This document shows positions 12,701 to 23,945 of a stretch of 64,000 bases of DNA, one piece after another. The stretch spans positions 1,881,535-1,945,534 of the forward strand of contig NC_031475.1 in assembly GCF_000006565.2 (NCBI RefSeq), in the 5' to 3' direction. Under the pieces are notes generated by a model, which was not told the DNA's origin, did not search any database, and saw only the letters and a program-made list of their open reading frames with translations. This DNA comes from Toxoplasma gondii ME49 (taxonomy: Eukaryota; Apicomplexa; Conoidasida; Eucoccidiorida; Sarcocystidae). The number at the start of each line of letters is the position of its first letter. Position 1 is the stretch's first letter. Made by a program: the position numbers and the translations under genes.

Positions 12701-15700
12701 GCGGTTTCTGCAAAGCTCCACACAAGCCGCAGCACAGAGAGACGCGTGTATAACGGTGTGTGGGCGAGAAAAGACTGAAGCTCGTCAGGCCCACAGAACA
12801 CACCAGATCTCGTCTTGCGTATTCCGTCTTGTCTTCTCAGAGGGAATCAAGATCGCCTTGCGTTCTCGGTCCTTTGGGAGATGACCCCCGAAGGAGACAT
12901 TGTCTCTTCTTCGTTCCATAAAACGTTCATCCACTCGCGGGCAGCCTTGACCTACGCCGAAGCGCAGAACATGATCGACGACCCCAACGACAAGTAAGCG
13001 GCAGACAGTCGTCTTCGCGGGAATCCGTGCTGAGCATGCACAGCGGGCGAGAGTTCGTTTTGAAAGATCTCTCGATTTCTAGAACACCGCTGCTCAAACG
13101 TACCCGTAGACCACACGGTCACAGAAATACACTCTTTTCAACTCACAGATCCATATCTGTATATCTATATAGCTATACATATATATATCTATATATATGT
13201 GTATATATATGTGTATATGTGTGTATGTTTGTTGCTCGTTTTCGGGGTGTCGGTGAACAGTAAAATATTTCTCAGTATCCTGGGTCGTGTAACGGCTCAA
13301 CGTATTTGGTGTGAGGTGTAGAACGCTTGGTAGAGAGTTTCGAGAAAATGAGGAAGAACGACACTCGGTTTCTGTGTTCATTCAGTGAAACCGGCACACT
13401 GGTACTTCACAGGATGTAAAAAGGCCGATTTCCTCTGTGTCCTGGTTCTCCGTGCGTCGCTGCAACGCGCCGAGGGTCTTCACTGTGTCTGTCTCCTCCG
13501 TCGTTTCACTTGTGACTCCTGAGTCCTATATCTGTTCGTTTAGGTCGGAGCTGGCGGAAAATTTGCGGCGGCTGTTGGCAATTTCGAAAGTGATTCGGAG
13601 AAAGCGCACGGAGGCCGGGGCTCTTCAGCTCGCTTCCCCGGACGTCCAGATCATTCGAGACACTCTGAAAGACAACCGCGACGACAAGACGCAGCCGCCC
13701 GTAAAACCGACGGAAACGAGGAGAGGAGACATCACTTCAGAGAAGAACGAGAACGGCGAGAAAGGCGAACGCGCGAAGGAGTGCTACGCTGAAGAAGTCG
13801 TCCAGGAAGAGGCTTCAGACATCGCGTTATACCAGGCGCGAGAAACAAACCGAATGGTGAGGAGACGCAGAGGGGAAGGACACAGAGGTTCGGTTTGCGT
13901 GTGACTGTGATTGAGACATCTTGAAAAAAATGTTCAAAAAAGAGTAAGTCATCGAACGAATCAGCGCGAGGACCGGCATCTGCGATCTCGCATGCAAGGG
14001 CGCTGGTCATCTTTCGTTTTGAGCTTTAAATGTCCTCGAGCTCCTCTAAGTGATTAGGGTCGCAAAACAGTTGACCTTCGTATTTGGAGACGACGTTTGA
14101 CAGAACGTACTCCTTTTCAGGTCCCAGTGCACCCACGCGTCAAACGATATGTCTCAATCTCTGATCATCTTCTCCGAAATACACGCGCACCAAGTAAATC
14201 ATTCGAAAGTGGTGTGTTCAGTCTTCCTTTATTCTGCGCCGCGAACAACTCCTCAGAAGAAGCAGAAAAGAACTCCTTTCTACACAGAGGATAAGAACTC
14301 CTTTCTACACAGAGGATAAGAACTCCTGTCTACACAGAGGATAAGAACTCCTGTCTACACAGATGATAAGAACTCCTTTCTACACAGATGCTGACGTCCA
14401 GGACGACGGTCCTCCTGATCAGACTAGCATCGGAGAAGTCGTTGTCTCTCGCTGTGTTCACCGCGCGTGATTCGAGGAACCTCCCCAAAGCGCGCCTTGA
14501 ACACGATGGTGCCGTGCGAACCGATTACAACCATGGAAGCGATCTGGAACGAAGGGCGTCCTCCGCCTGCCGAGACGAAAGAGAGGCGCGTCTCTTTTTC
14601 GCGGGGATTTCTCAAGCGCACTGACGGAACTGTTTCCTTTATCTCTTCTCAGGTCGAAGACTTCATGCTGCTGGCCAACACAACTGTCGCGGAGAAAATT
14701 GTCAGTTACTTTCCTTCTGCGAGTCTCTTGCGGAGGCACCCCGATCCGAAGGAGAAGCAGCTGGAGGCGCTAAAGGAACTTTTGAAGTCCAGAGGCATCG
14801 AAAATTTCGAGTACGGTGTTTCAGGACATGGTCTTCGGTTGGTTCTACTTCTGCAGGGATTTTTATCCGAGATTTTTTCGCTGTTTTCCCTGATCACCGT
14901 TGCCGGAGTAATAGTGACAAAGCGTCCTTGCTGTGCTTCCGTTTTTTCTTCCCCAAGTCGCACCTTTTACATGGATTCAGTTGCTCTTTGGTGTGCAGTT
15001 CTGGTCGCCGTAACTATAATCTGTTATCACAGTGCCACCCGTCGATGTGGGGGTGTGGAACTGTCTTTTCCAAAAGCCACCGCGGTCGTCAGGTCCGTCC
15101 TCCCGAGAGGTTTTCTGTTTGTGACTCAAAGTGTCCGTGTTGTGAATCGTGCGCCAGTGAGTTTTTCTAGACCAATCCCAAATGTTTCTACTGAGTCGAA
15201 GTTTCAGGTTAAAAGCGCTCCAGGAAATCGTGTATGCCCAGCAGACAACATGCGCCACAAGCAAGCACTTGATCAGCAGAGTTCCCGTCAGAAAAATGGC
15301 TTCGGCAGTCTGTTCCTCTCCTGTGTTTGGGAGGGAAGTTGCGTTGACGGCCTGCCTGGGGCTGGGGAACGTTCTTGCATGCATTTGTCATGCGCGTTTC
15401 GAGTGCTTTTGTCTTTTCAACGGAGCGAACTGAGAAAAAACCTTTTGGGTGATGCTAAGGCGACGAAGCAACTTTCGGACATGCAAACCTTACATGTCAG
15501 ATGGGAGTCTTTGATTATCGGGGGACGAAATGAATACTGGAAAGAACTGGTTATCGATGTCACTCCTGTGTCTCAAGAGTAGCGGCTGAACTGCACAAGA
15601 GTCAAGGACGTTTTATGGGTACAGAACAGTCGCGCTTCGCTCTTTCTGGTTGTCTGTGTTTGCAACGTTTTTTCAGTGATTTCGTGGAAGAATCAAGGCA

Positions 15701-18700
15701 GCTGTCAGATTCCTTCTCTCGCTTTTCTGCACCGGACACAAGTGATGGGCTCCTGCGTCGTTCTGCGGGCGTTTGTCGAGGTCATATTCATTAAGGCTCT
15801 TTTCTGTTTTGTGGCGTTCTCAAGGTTCTCTTCGTCAAAACGATTGGCGGCTTCACTTAATGCCGTGGCAAAAGCTGCGCCGGAACTGGATTTCCTTGTT
15901 CGCATTCTGACGACGAGATGCATGAACCAGGTGAGGACTGGAAGCTTTCTCTGTGGACTTGGTAGACGCGTCTTTTTAATTTGTATTCTTAGTTGTTTTG
16001 TGATTGAATCAAATCACGAAACAAGAAACTCTTCACTCGATGTTTTTTCTCAGCTTCTGGACCTTTTGCCGCCAGTCAGATTCTCTCCGTCTGCGTTCCG
16101 CTTCTCTCACAGAACGGAACATGTTGTGAATCAAATATTTAAAGGAAGTACAGGAGGCGTACGGCTGTCGTCAGCCCACATCGTGGGATGTTGGTTTGCG
16201 TCCAGCGACGAACGCGTGGTTTTTTCGTCATATAGTCGAACGCGCACCTTCGCGGCTCTGCAGTCGAGAGTCTCTTGTTTTTTCTCCTTGCCTCATTTTC
16301 CCTCTTCAGAGTTCTTAAGCGCGGTCTCGAGGGTGTCGTCGACAGGCTGAGATTTCGCGTCTGTCTTTCTTGTGTCTCTTTCCACCTGCTGCCTCCTTTG
16401 CAGGCAGTGTACTTCAGCTCCGGAGATATCCTTTCAAATGCTCACTCCGCCAAGCAGTCCTTAACTGCGGCTCTTTCTTCGTCCTCGTCGTCCGTCGATA
16501 TTAGTCCTTACTTCCACCACTACGGTCTGGCAGCACCTCTGTACACTCACTTTACTTCTCCTATCCGAAGATACGCCGACGTCGTCGTCCACCGGATGTT
16601 GGCAGCAGCGATCGGGATAGCTGAAGTCCCTCGCGTGTGTCGAAACAAACAACAGGTAAGTGCAGACTTCGTTCTGTTCAGCGAGGGAGATGCACAGAGA
16701 AACTTTTTGTCGAACTCAAGGTTGTGGGACAAGGAAGGCAGGCGCTGCTTGCTCTTTACATGTAGTTTGAATTTTTGCGAACTTGTGGAGAAAGACAGAA
16801 CAGTGGAGCGGCCTGCGGAGAGCCTCCGTTTGGACGAGCATCCATCGACCTGCCACGCAAACTGCTTTCACCTTCACTTCTTGCTTACGGTTCTTTTCTC
16901 TGTTCTCTTACTCTCTCGGGCCAATCTGTGTGGTTTTCTGTATTTGTGTGGAGAAGTCGTCTCTTCGCAGTTCTCTCTGTTGATCTGGATTGTAGACGTT
17001 TTTGCGTATTCAGGATGTGCTGTTACTCTTCACTTCCTCTGTCTGTGTATTCAATTCTCACGAGCACCAGAGGAAATTGATGAAGTAGCTCGTTTAACGC
17101 TACCTCTAGAGAGCCTCCTTTTTGCGCTCGAAGCGCAAAGCACCTCGATGTGTGTAGACAGTCGGTTGCTGGCATGCGGTTTCTCCGTGGTGCGGATCTC
17201 AGTTTACTCACTGATTCATGTTTTGGCAGTTCTTCTTCGTCTGCTTCGTGGCGTCCGTTTCATTTGACTCTGCGTTTTCTATTTATGTTTCTAACGCGAC
17301 AGAGATTTGGATCCAAACCCACACAGTTACACGTTTTTCTTCAGACTGGCGTTTGGGCAAGACAAAAGGTAGAAAGGAGGCGCAAATCCGATGTTGAAGA
17401 GCGGGGGGAACAGACAAGCAGGCGACAACTGAAATTTAGCTTTGGTGGAGAGTGACTTCGCTGCTGGCCGTGTGCTGCGCGTTCGGAGTTCTCTGGAAAA
17501 AGAGACAAATCCTTTGTGTATTCTGCTTCTCTTGACTAACATGTTCGTCCCTCCGTGAAGCGGAGTGGCAGTTTCCAGTGTTAGGCAAGTTCCGTTGCAA
17601 TTTGGGAAGTGTCTTGCGTGTTGTGTGAACTGTTTCAGCTGTCGCAACAATGCGAGTTGCTGAACGTGAAACACCGAAACGCACAGATTGCCGGACGAAA
17701 CAGCGTCCAGTATCACGTGTACATGTATTTCAAGAACAAGGGAGCGAAAGAAGCCGTAGGCACGGTGACCAAAGTCAAGAAGAACGGGGCTATGGTGTAC
17801 GTCCACAAGTACGGCCTTGAAGGTGAGTCCGGCGTGGTTTTTTCTGTCTCTCTACGTTGTTTTTCGGCATTCTTGACCGACAGAAAAACGCATAGGAAGT
17901 TGGAAAACGCTTCAGGTTCAGATCCTCTCCATGAACGTGCATGCGTGAATTCGAGAAAAGAGTGTGTTTCGGACTCGTGGGAAAGAGCGTCGCGGATTGG
18001 GAATGCGAGAGCACCTCGACGACAGAAACGAGACCGATCCGCGTTTGTTCGTGGCAGCTCGACGAAGCGGGTCTCCGGTTGCATGCGTCATGCTCTCACC
18101 CCGACGTGCAGCTCTCTAGGACACACAGTTGAGATCTGAAAAACAGTTCCGGTCGCAGCATATGTATAGACATATATGTGACTCGATGCTTGTTGTGCAT
18201 GTGAGAGTGCGTATCCGTTAAGTGCACTCTCCTGGACAGCTGGAAGAGTTGAAGGACAGTCAAGACGGGAGGGGCGAGAGAGAGGCGATATTGGAGCTGT
18301 GAGTGTTGGAGTGCATGTGCACTGCTGCGTGCGTTTATTTTCCCCGTTTCGGCTGACCGTAAATCGATGCTGTTTTGCAGGAGTTGTCTTTTTCAACGAG
18401 CGGGAGTATTCGTTTGACGCAGACGAACAACACTTGGTAAATCGCTCTTCGGGCGAAACCGTCCAGATTTTCGATGCGCTTCTTGTTCGGATTGAGGCAG
18501 AACAATCCAACGACTTCAGGTACGTCCCCATCCAATACAGTCGCTTCATGACGGAGAAGTGCGTGAATTTTAGCTCCAAAGCTTCCAATGTTTGCGGTCC
18601 GAGTCGTAACTGACGTGGTTTCGATTCATATGTGAGGAAGCAGGATTTGGAGGCACAGTGGAAAATTGCCGCCAAGAGTTCTAGCTCCTGAGCACGGTTC

Positions 18701-19275
18701 CACTCTGGTGCAAACACTGGAAGCTGTAGGGTATACTTCACCTCATCTGCCCCCGTGCAAGCGTCACCCCTATTGCAGAAGAATTGCCCACTTCCCCTCT
18801 TTCGCCCCCATGTTTCGCATGCGTTTGTTCCAGGCCCTCGGTCGCGATGAAGTTGATTCGAAAAGCAACTGACCAAGAGCGCGCGTAGACGAAAATCAAC
18901 GGCTGGTCGCTGTCGAAGCGATGCGGAGAAAACGTTCTTTCATATGAGTGGCGGACTCGTATTTTCTCTGTTACTTCGCCCCCTCAACTTGACTTCGTCT
19001 GTAAACCGTAAATCGTTAACTCACACTTGGATATTCGTTGTCTTGCAAACTCGCCTGTTCTCCCTTTGACGACTTACGTTTGTAGGGTCACTCTGCTTCG
19101 TCTGTTTTATGGGGTCTCTTCGATTTTCCACTGTACGTGTTGGCTGCTGCGACAAAGGCTTCGACAGGCTCTGTACAAGAAGAGCCGCTCCGGATTTGTG
19201 GCTTCTGCAAAGGCGACTCAGCAACTGTATGAGCTCTCTGCTACGCAAGTGGACTCCGCGTGTCTCCGCGGTTGA
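4061..19275 (+). CDS. DIS3: DIS3/RRP44, catalytic 3'-5' exoribonuclease and endonuclease of the RNA exosome
   Basis: Processive RNase II-family nuclease of the exosome. Proposed exons: 4061-4364, 4767-4891, 5545-5652, 6382-6579, 6949-7125, 7537-7756, 8022-8432, 8831-8994, 9544-9624, 10295-10367, 10685-10884, 11596-11638, 12338-12446, 12841-12993, 13544-13856, 14653-14810, 15825-15930, 16404-16655, 17639-17822, 18381-18519, 19086-19275. All phases agree and sum to 1235 residues plus stop (human DIS3 has 958). The order is CR3 cysteines, PIN, cold-shock/OB, RNB, S1, as in the family. The start is the first ATG of the frame, with GC-rich context. Extra length comes from charged insertions, for example in exons 6, 7 and 15. 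Exon 10 appears to end at a GC donor. The end of exon 3 and the starts of exons 4 and 5 are tentative, because that part of the PIN domain is divergent. DIS3L is unlikely because the PIN catalytic residues and CR3 motif are intact. Confidence 0.96.
5904..6002. repeat. (TA)n/(TATG)n microsatellite in DIS3 intron 3
   Basis: About 100 bases of TATATA and TATG repeats in the long intron inside the PIN-coding part of DIS3. Confidence 0.9.
6754..6863. repeat. (TATC)n and (TA)n microsatellite in DIS3 intron 4
   Basis: A run of TATC units followed by TA and TATG repeats, about 90 bases upstream of the proposed start of exon 5. Confidence 0.9.
7150..7530 (+). repeat. Long polypyrimidine tract in DIS3 intron 5
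   Basis: About 380 bases very rich in CTT/TTC on the coding strand, ending shortly before acceptor ctcgcag and exon 6. It translates to low-complexity Ser/Leu/Phe frames that should not be called genes. Confidence 0.8.
7537..9624 (+). other. DIS3: DIS3 cold-shock/OB-fold region (exons 6-9)
   Basis: Exons 7-9 carry the RNA-binding OB folds. [18 protein letters not shown] matches the human LKHLNRAVHEDIVAVELL segment. [12 protein letters not shown] matches [24 protein letters not shown] matches LFTPADKRIPRI, and [17 protein letters not shown] matches the end of the second fold. Exon 7 contains an Asp/Glu-rich insertion of about 70 residues after the first fold. Exon 8 has an extra stretch rich in Gly, Ala and Thr. 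Confidence 0.9.
10368..10684 (+). other. DIS3 intron 10, probable GC-AG intron with purine-rich 5' half
   Basis: The exon-10 frame has no GT before its in-frame TAG near 10421. The only splice that keeps the reading frame and restores the family sequence is CAAG|gcaaga joined to ttttcag|GAGTCG, giving [12 protein letters not shown] at the position of the human segment before LPKMPW. The first 200 bases are GA-rich on the plus strand, unlike most other introns of this gene. Confidence 0.7.
14268..14390. repeat. 25-bp minisatellite, about 5 copies, in DIS3 intron 15
   Basis: Tandem units beginning AAGAACTCCT and ending ACAGAGGAT, with unit starts at 14268, 14293, 14318, 14343 and 14368 (the last partial). 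Variants are CTTTC/CTGTC and GAGG/GATG. No splice sites fall inside the array. Confidence 0.92.
17639..19275 (+). other. DIS3: DIS3 C-terminal S1 RNA-binding domain (exons 19-21)
   Basis: Exon 19 starts after tgtttcag and reads through the RNB-S1 linker into VHKYGLEG, the counterpart of human IPKYGLEG. Exon 20 gives GVVFFNE and [19 protein letters not shown]. Exon 21 adds RVTLLRL and a tail of about 55 residues ending at TGA 19273-19275. The tail has no clear counterpart in human DIS3. Confidence 0.85.
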
Positions 19276-20106
19276 AATGTCGGATCGTTTCCAAGTTCTG
19301 CTTATGGTTTCGCACACGAAGAGCCTTTAAGAAATTTTGCCTCAAAAACACAACTAGTTTGGGAGTTAGGTGATGCCCATACGTGGGGGAGAGTAGTGGT
19401 CATAATGGTTATCCTGGCCTAATATTAGTCGCGGTAGAAAGGTTCACACTACAACTTATACTCAGCACTGGGCTGGCTCCCAAACCTCAGAGCTGCGATT
19501 TTTCTTCCACTCTGCTGGTTTCCGCTCTTTTCAGCGAACCTTCGTTTAGTCGAACCTTCATTCGAATACGAGAAAACCAATGCGAATCCTTTCGTGACGA
19601 GACCTTCCATTTCCACCAGGCCCTTGCAGTTTATGCAAGCGAAAAATTGTTAGTAAAAATACCTTGAAAAAAAACCTGCTTTATTCCGCTTGAAATACAT
19701 CCTAGTCGTGACACAGAGTCAAAAGGGATTTGAACCCTTGTCATTGCAGTCCAGTATGGTTAACACAGAAGACTGAGGCTTCAGTTTTTCAAAACTGTTC
19801 TTAATTACTATCTAACGAAAAATTATCAATAACAGACAAGTCATTTTACACATGGGGAAAACGTGAGGTCGTGCTTTCTCTCTGGCTTTGATCTGGTGCA
19901 TAAACGTTCAGGACGAAGCTGGGAACAGTATACGGTCTGCGATTGGCCTTTCAGATGGAAGCCCGTTTAGACCTTTTTCGCACCAAGGCATTAGGAACGC
20001 GGGAAATCGAGCAATGAATTGCGCCGGACGAATTACACCTCGCAACACACATAGCTCTGAGAGGCTCAGAAACAAAGTAAAAGCTGGTGTGTTTTTCGAT
20101 CTCGAA
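19276..20106. other. Gap downstream of DIS3; no gene recognised
   Basis: The DIS3 3' region merges into sequence without TA arrays or CT tracts. Nothing codes convincingly. A short match to the tRNA B-box consensus at about 19709-19730 (minus) is not part of a foldable tRNA. Confidence 0.5.
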
Positions 20107-20778
20107 TCAGAAACCTTCTTGACTTGCGCCAAAGATAAGCTCCTTTTGCAGCATCGCTAGGACGTCCGGTTCCGGCCGATATTTGGTTGGCTTGCGCTTC
20201 TTTGAGAGAATGAATCTTCTATGCTTGATCCAGGCGGCTCTCCTGCTGCTATCGCTCTGTACGTCACGCCACTTCTGTAGCAAATTGAGGCGCATGTTTT
20301 CGTCTGCCTCAGCCCACTCTCGAGCTTCAGAAGAAGTCAGCGGTCTCGCATTGGACGTGGTAAGCGAAGAGGTAGCTAAATCCCTTCTTGGCAGCGACAC
20401 CCACAGAGTATCCATCATATAAAGAACCAGAGTTTTGGGCAGGGTGGGTCTTCCTGGACTGCTGTCGTCGGCACTGGGTTCCTCTGCTACAAAATGTGCG
20501 TCCTTTGAGGCGGTTGCTGTGTTTGATGCTGAAGAAGTTGCCGCGTCTCCAAACGAGGTCCCTCGTCTATTTTGCTTCTTGTATGGCGGGAATAGGTCCG
20601 ACGACAGGTGCTGTGCTTCGTGGTTCTCTCCTTCGCTCGTGAATGCGGCGGCGCCGCTTGCCTCGACGAGATGTGAAAGGTGGACCACCGGCGCACCCTG
20701 AATGTCAGGTGAGAAAGCCAATTGAGAGACTGCCAGGCAAACTGGTGGCAGCTGGAGGAGAATTTTGTAGCTCCTCAT
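20107..20778 (-). CDS. Candidate secreted protein, 223 aa, single exon, unknown function
   Basis: Uninterrupted ATG-to-stop frame, and the longest ATG-initiated frame in the 9-kb stretch between DIS3 and FDXR. It starts MRSYK, followed by a hydrophobic stretch (ILLQLPPVCLAVS) that could be a signal peptide, cleaved perhaps near residue 19-30. The middle is rich in Ser, Ala and Glu. The C-terminal third is basic and Trp-containing (QKWRDVQ, RRAAWIKHRRF, SKKRKPTKYRPEPD) and ends in SQEGF. No transmembrane segment follows the signal region. There is a purine at -3 of the ATG. I do not recognise the family. Small single-exon genes for secreted proteins are common in coccidia (dense-granule-like proteins), but that is an analogy only. 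It could also be a chance ORF. Confidence 0.5.
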   Translation of the reverse strand: MRSYKILLQLPPVCLAVSQLAFSPDIQGAPVVHLSHLVEASGAAAFTSEGENHEAQHLSSDLFPPYKKQNRRGTSFGDAATSSASNTATASKDAHFVAEEPSADDSSPGRPTLPKTLVLYMMDTLWVSLPRRDLATSSLTTSNARPLTSSEAREWAEADENMRLNLLQKWRDVQSDSSRRAAWIKHRRFILSKKRKPTKYRPEPDVLAMLQKELIFGASQEGF

Positions 20779-23700
20779 TTCCGTGTAGTGAATCGGATGA
20801 CACCTTGCCAGCGTTTGTTCCGGCTCGTCCGTGCCCTTTCAACTTTGACTACCCAGGTTAATTATATCGAAGTGAGCTGAGTGACCACATGGGCCTCCAA
20901 TCACTTTTGTAAATAAAGGCGAGGTTGAAAAGGAGCATGCAAACTGGTGGCTGAAAATGACCATGGAAAGGCCATGTGTGGGGCCCGACGGCATCGCTTG
21001 AAATCGCCGGACGCTCATTGTCTTGCTCCGTAAGTCGTGTGTTCAATCGAAGAGGCTTCAGTGTTTGCCGTCGCAGATGTTGAAGTGGATCGTGTGTTGC
21101 CAGCCACTGTTGCCGCCGCAGTAGGCCGTCAACTGGCCACACCCCCCCACGATGAAACACTCGTCAGCGAAGGTCAGCGCTGAACTGATTTTTTCAGCCG
21201 CTGACGGGCGCAGTTCTCAACATAGTTGCGAGCAGTTCGTAGTGCGTGCTGCACCATTATATCATCATAGTTTAAAGCAAAAACTGACAATCAGCTGCTC
21301 GACTTAGAGACCAGAGACAACGGTTCATCGTACCAGTCTTCGTGTACTAGTTGGCGCCTAGTCTCCTACAGCTAGACGACGTGCCATACCGTACACACAA
21401 TACGCAGCACATCAGCGGCCTCCGCGAGTTGTTGCAATTCATTCTTTCGCTTTTCTCACAACGTCTCACAGGCGTGGTTAGTCTGCGCCACACGTCCCGT
21501 CAACTGCCGCTGATGGGATCCTGTGGACTTTGCCTTGTGTGCCGTTGCGTCTCAGCCAAGGCATCCGTTTACCACAAGCTTCTACACAGAACATGACATC
21601 TTGTTAACGTGCATAGCTGATGAAAGACCGCACATCCCAGTCCATACACTTTCTCTGAAGAAACGTATCACTGGGACTTCGCATGACGGTTACCGATGTC
21701 TGCCAGACGCTTAAACGACACCCCAACGTCACAGAATTACTGTCTTCGTAGTAAGGGTGTGCAGAACCGCATTTTGCGAATTGTGGACTCCGTGTGTGGA
21801 CGGTGCTGAACCACTTATCCAGTTAACCACTAAAGAACATGGCTACCTTCAGTGTCAACCAGCACATGCGCGTGGTAATTCGCCAAGCTCTCCACTAGTC
21901 AGGCGTCTCCACTGCGACAGGCAGTTGCGGGACTCTCGTTGCCATTATGTATGAGCGGACGTAAGAGCATTATGGAAAGCAGTCACAAGCAAGGAAACAC
22001 CTCCATGGGTGTTCTCCCACAAGCATTCCAAGAGGAATACCGAACCTCGAACGGCTAATCGGCTTCAATAGGGCAGCTAATAGATATTGGGGGAGACTGA
22101 CTGCCACCGCCGGTGGAGTTGTCTCCAGCAACGATGCCCGCTATCAAAATTTCGCAAACATTGAACACACACTTGCCCCTTAAATAGAACCGGTCACCCA
22201 AATATCAATAAGACTGTTTGCATCTACAGCGTCTCGATAAAGAAAACCTTATGAGACGACTGACGAAATAAGAGAGATGTTATCCTCACCAGCACTTCCC
22301 CATCTCGACTTCCTTGTGATTCACTCAAAGTGTGGTTGAGAAGCAGATGGACACCAGCTGTCGTCGTTTATTTGCGTCGATCTTCTGTGTACAGGAAGCA
22401 CGAAGAGACGTCTCCAGAAACGGATATAGCCCAATCTACTGCCAAATGCAAACACAACTATCCTGACATCCTGCGTTGGAGTCCTTACAATCGGTCCCCG
22501 GATGTCAGTATATATGGTTTCCCAGACACACTCTACTTGTTCCACGAACGACTCGGCTGTGCTAGCTGCTTGTGGAATCACACGTGGAAATGTCGTTTGG
22601 TGGAAGCATCAGCAAACGACGTCTCTCTTCCGGAGTTGCCAGTGCTCGTGCGCGAGCCCCCAACGAGTACACTTTTTGACAAGAAAGTGAAGAGAGAGCG
22701 CCTTGATCGGATCACTCTTCGAAACATCTCAAACGCCAGCGACACGGTCACACTTGATTACGAACAGACGCACAATGCGGCGGGTGGGGGGGGGGGGGTG
22801 GGCTAATGTATTCTTGCTCCTTGCTACCTCGTCACTGCTGAACTACGGAGCACAGTGCGTCGATTGAATATCTGAAGATGTGCACGAAGCAGTAGATTTG
22901 CCGGCTGCCAGCTGTGCGTCAACACGTGAGGACTATATGGCGGAGTTTACGTTACGCGATGTGCACTTCAGATCATCGGCTGTTTGCTGTGCACCAAGAA
23001 CGCAAACAAAAAAACATCATCCAGAGAGAATCCTTCCGGCTGTCGGACGGTACATGAGTGAACACGTTCGGGCACACGTATGTGCTGACGCGCCACATAG
23101 TCACTTATATTTAAGCATGGTTATACGGCCGCCCCATTCTACAGTAGGGAGCAGCCGTATGTCTTACCATCAGTACACGGCTGCCGCTTACTTGGTCGAC
23201 GCTCTTGCCGTTACGGTAGCTGCAGAGTACACGAGAAACCGCCAGCACCATTACAATGGAGGGTACTCCCAGCTTTGGCACAGCAGCGTGTAACGCTACC
23301 TATTTGTGGCAAGTCATGCTTTGCATGTTTGCTGCAAACCAGCTGCTTGACTCCTGGTATTTTGAGCAACCATCTAGCAACTACAGCGCCCGATTTGAAA
23401 GCAGATAGGAAACGCCGCCCATCAGCAACACCTACAGCCATTTATCTGTACATGGAACTGGGAACCAGGAGACTGGGTGTGCATGTAAACCTCTGGTATC
23501 TCTCAACAATGAAAATATGTTAAACGTGAGAAATCAACTCCAATTGTGATATGCGGCTCTTCACCCTGATTTTCTGTCGCGCGCATTCCCTTCTTGTTAA
23601 AAGCTACACGGTTCGGAATTCCACCGAATTCTACTCTGTTGCCATCTTGCAGTGAACTTCTTCAGTTTCCACTGGAGCCCAAAGTCAGATCGAGCCCTGA

Positions 23701-23945
23701 GCAAATGGCCACACTGTCAGAAGTGGCAAGACAGTGACGTGGACGGCTGCCGAACAAGCGGGATGGTACGTTTGAGGCTTTTCCCCTAAGTCTTACGTTT
23801 CTTCCGCTGTAGCACAGGACGCAAACACCCCAGTTACTGCATGGTGGAAACTCCAAAAACTCACTGTTGTTATCCCTATGACGTACAAGACCCTCTCATG
23901 GGGACCGGCTGGGTTGATCACGGGAGCTCGGAAACGGACACTCCC
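20779..23945. other. Gap of about 3.2 kb; no gene recognised
   Basis: Several open frames of 60-160 codons exist, such as 22330-22806 and 22880-23293 on the plus strand, but none has family motifs or clear splice support. The only notable sequence is a G-tract at 22782-22802. Confidence 0.5.
22782..22802 (+). repeat. G-rich tract (G3-T-G13-T-G3)
   Basis: Twenty-one bases containing 19 guanines, enough to form a G-quadruplex on the plus strand. It lies in the gene-poor island. Confidence 0.85.

Larger units (their letters stand above)
10295..16655 (+). other. DIS3: DIS3 RNB exoribonuclease domain (exons 10-18)
   Basis: The catalytic motif is [15 protein letters not shown] in exon 11, giving Asp665, Asp671, Asp673 and Asp674. 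These match the four magnesium-binding aspartates of the RNase II/R family, so the exonuclease site is intact. Further family blocks are [11 protein letters not shown] (exon 12), [14 protein letters not shown] (exon 13), [13 protein letters not shown] (exon 14), [13 protein letters not shown] (exon 16), [10 protein letters not shown] (exon 17) and [20 protein letters not shown] (exon 18). A lysine/glutamate-rich insertion interrupts exon 15. Confidence 0.96.

Noticed and set aside
19709..19790. tRNA-like sequence on the minus strand (GGGTTCAAATCCC with flanking 5-bp T-stem)
   Set aside because: It matches the B-box and T-arm consensus, but no matching 5' acceptor strand (GAGTCAA) or plausible anticodon arm with U33 is present. 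At most it is a degenerate tRNA remnant.
19355..19860. Possible nuclear copy of organelle DNA
   Set aside because: Base composition is not AT-rich enough for apicoplast DNA, and I could not match the sequence to mitochondrial cob, coxI or coxIII. A BLASTN against the organelle genomes would settle it.
22330..22806. 158-codon plus-strand ORF ending in the G-tract
   Set aside because: No recognisable motif, and its end is encoded by the G homopolymer. Treated as chance.
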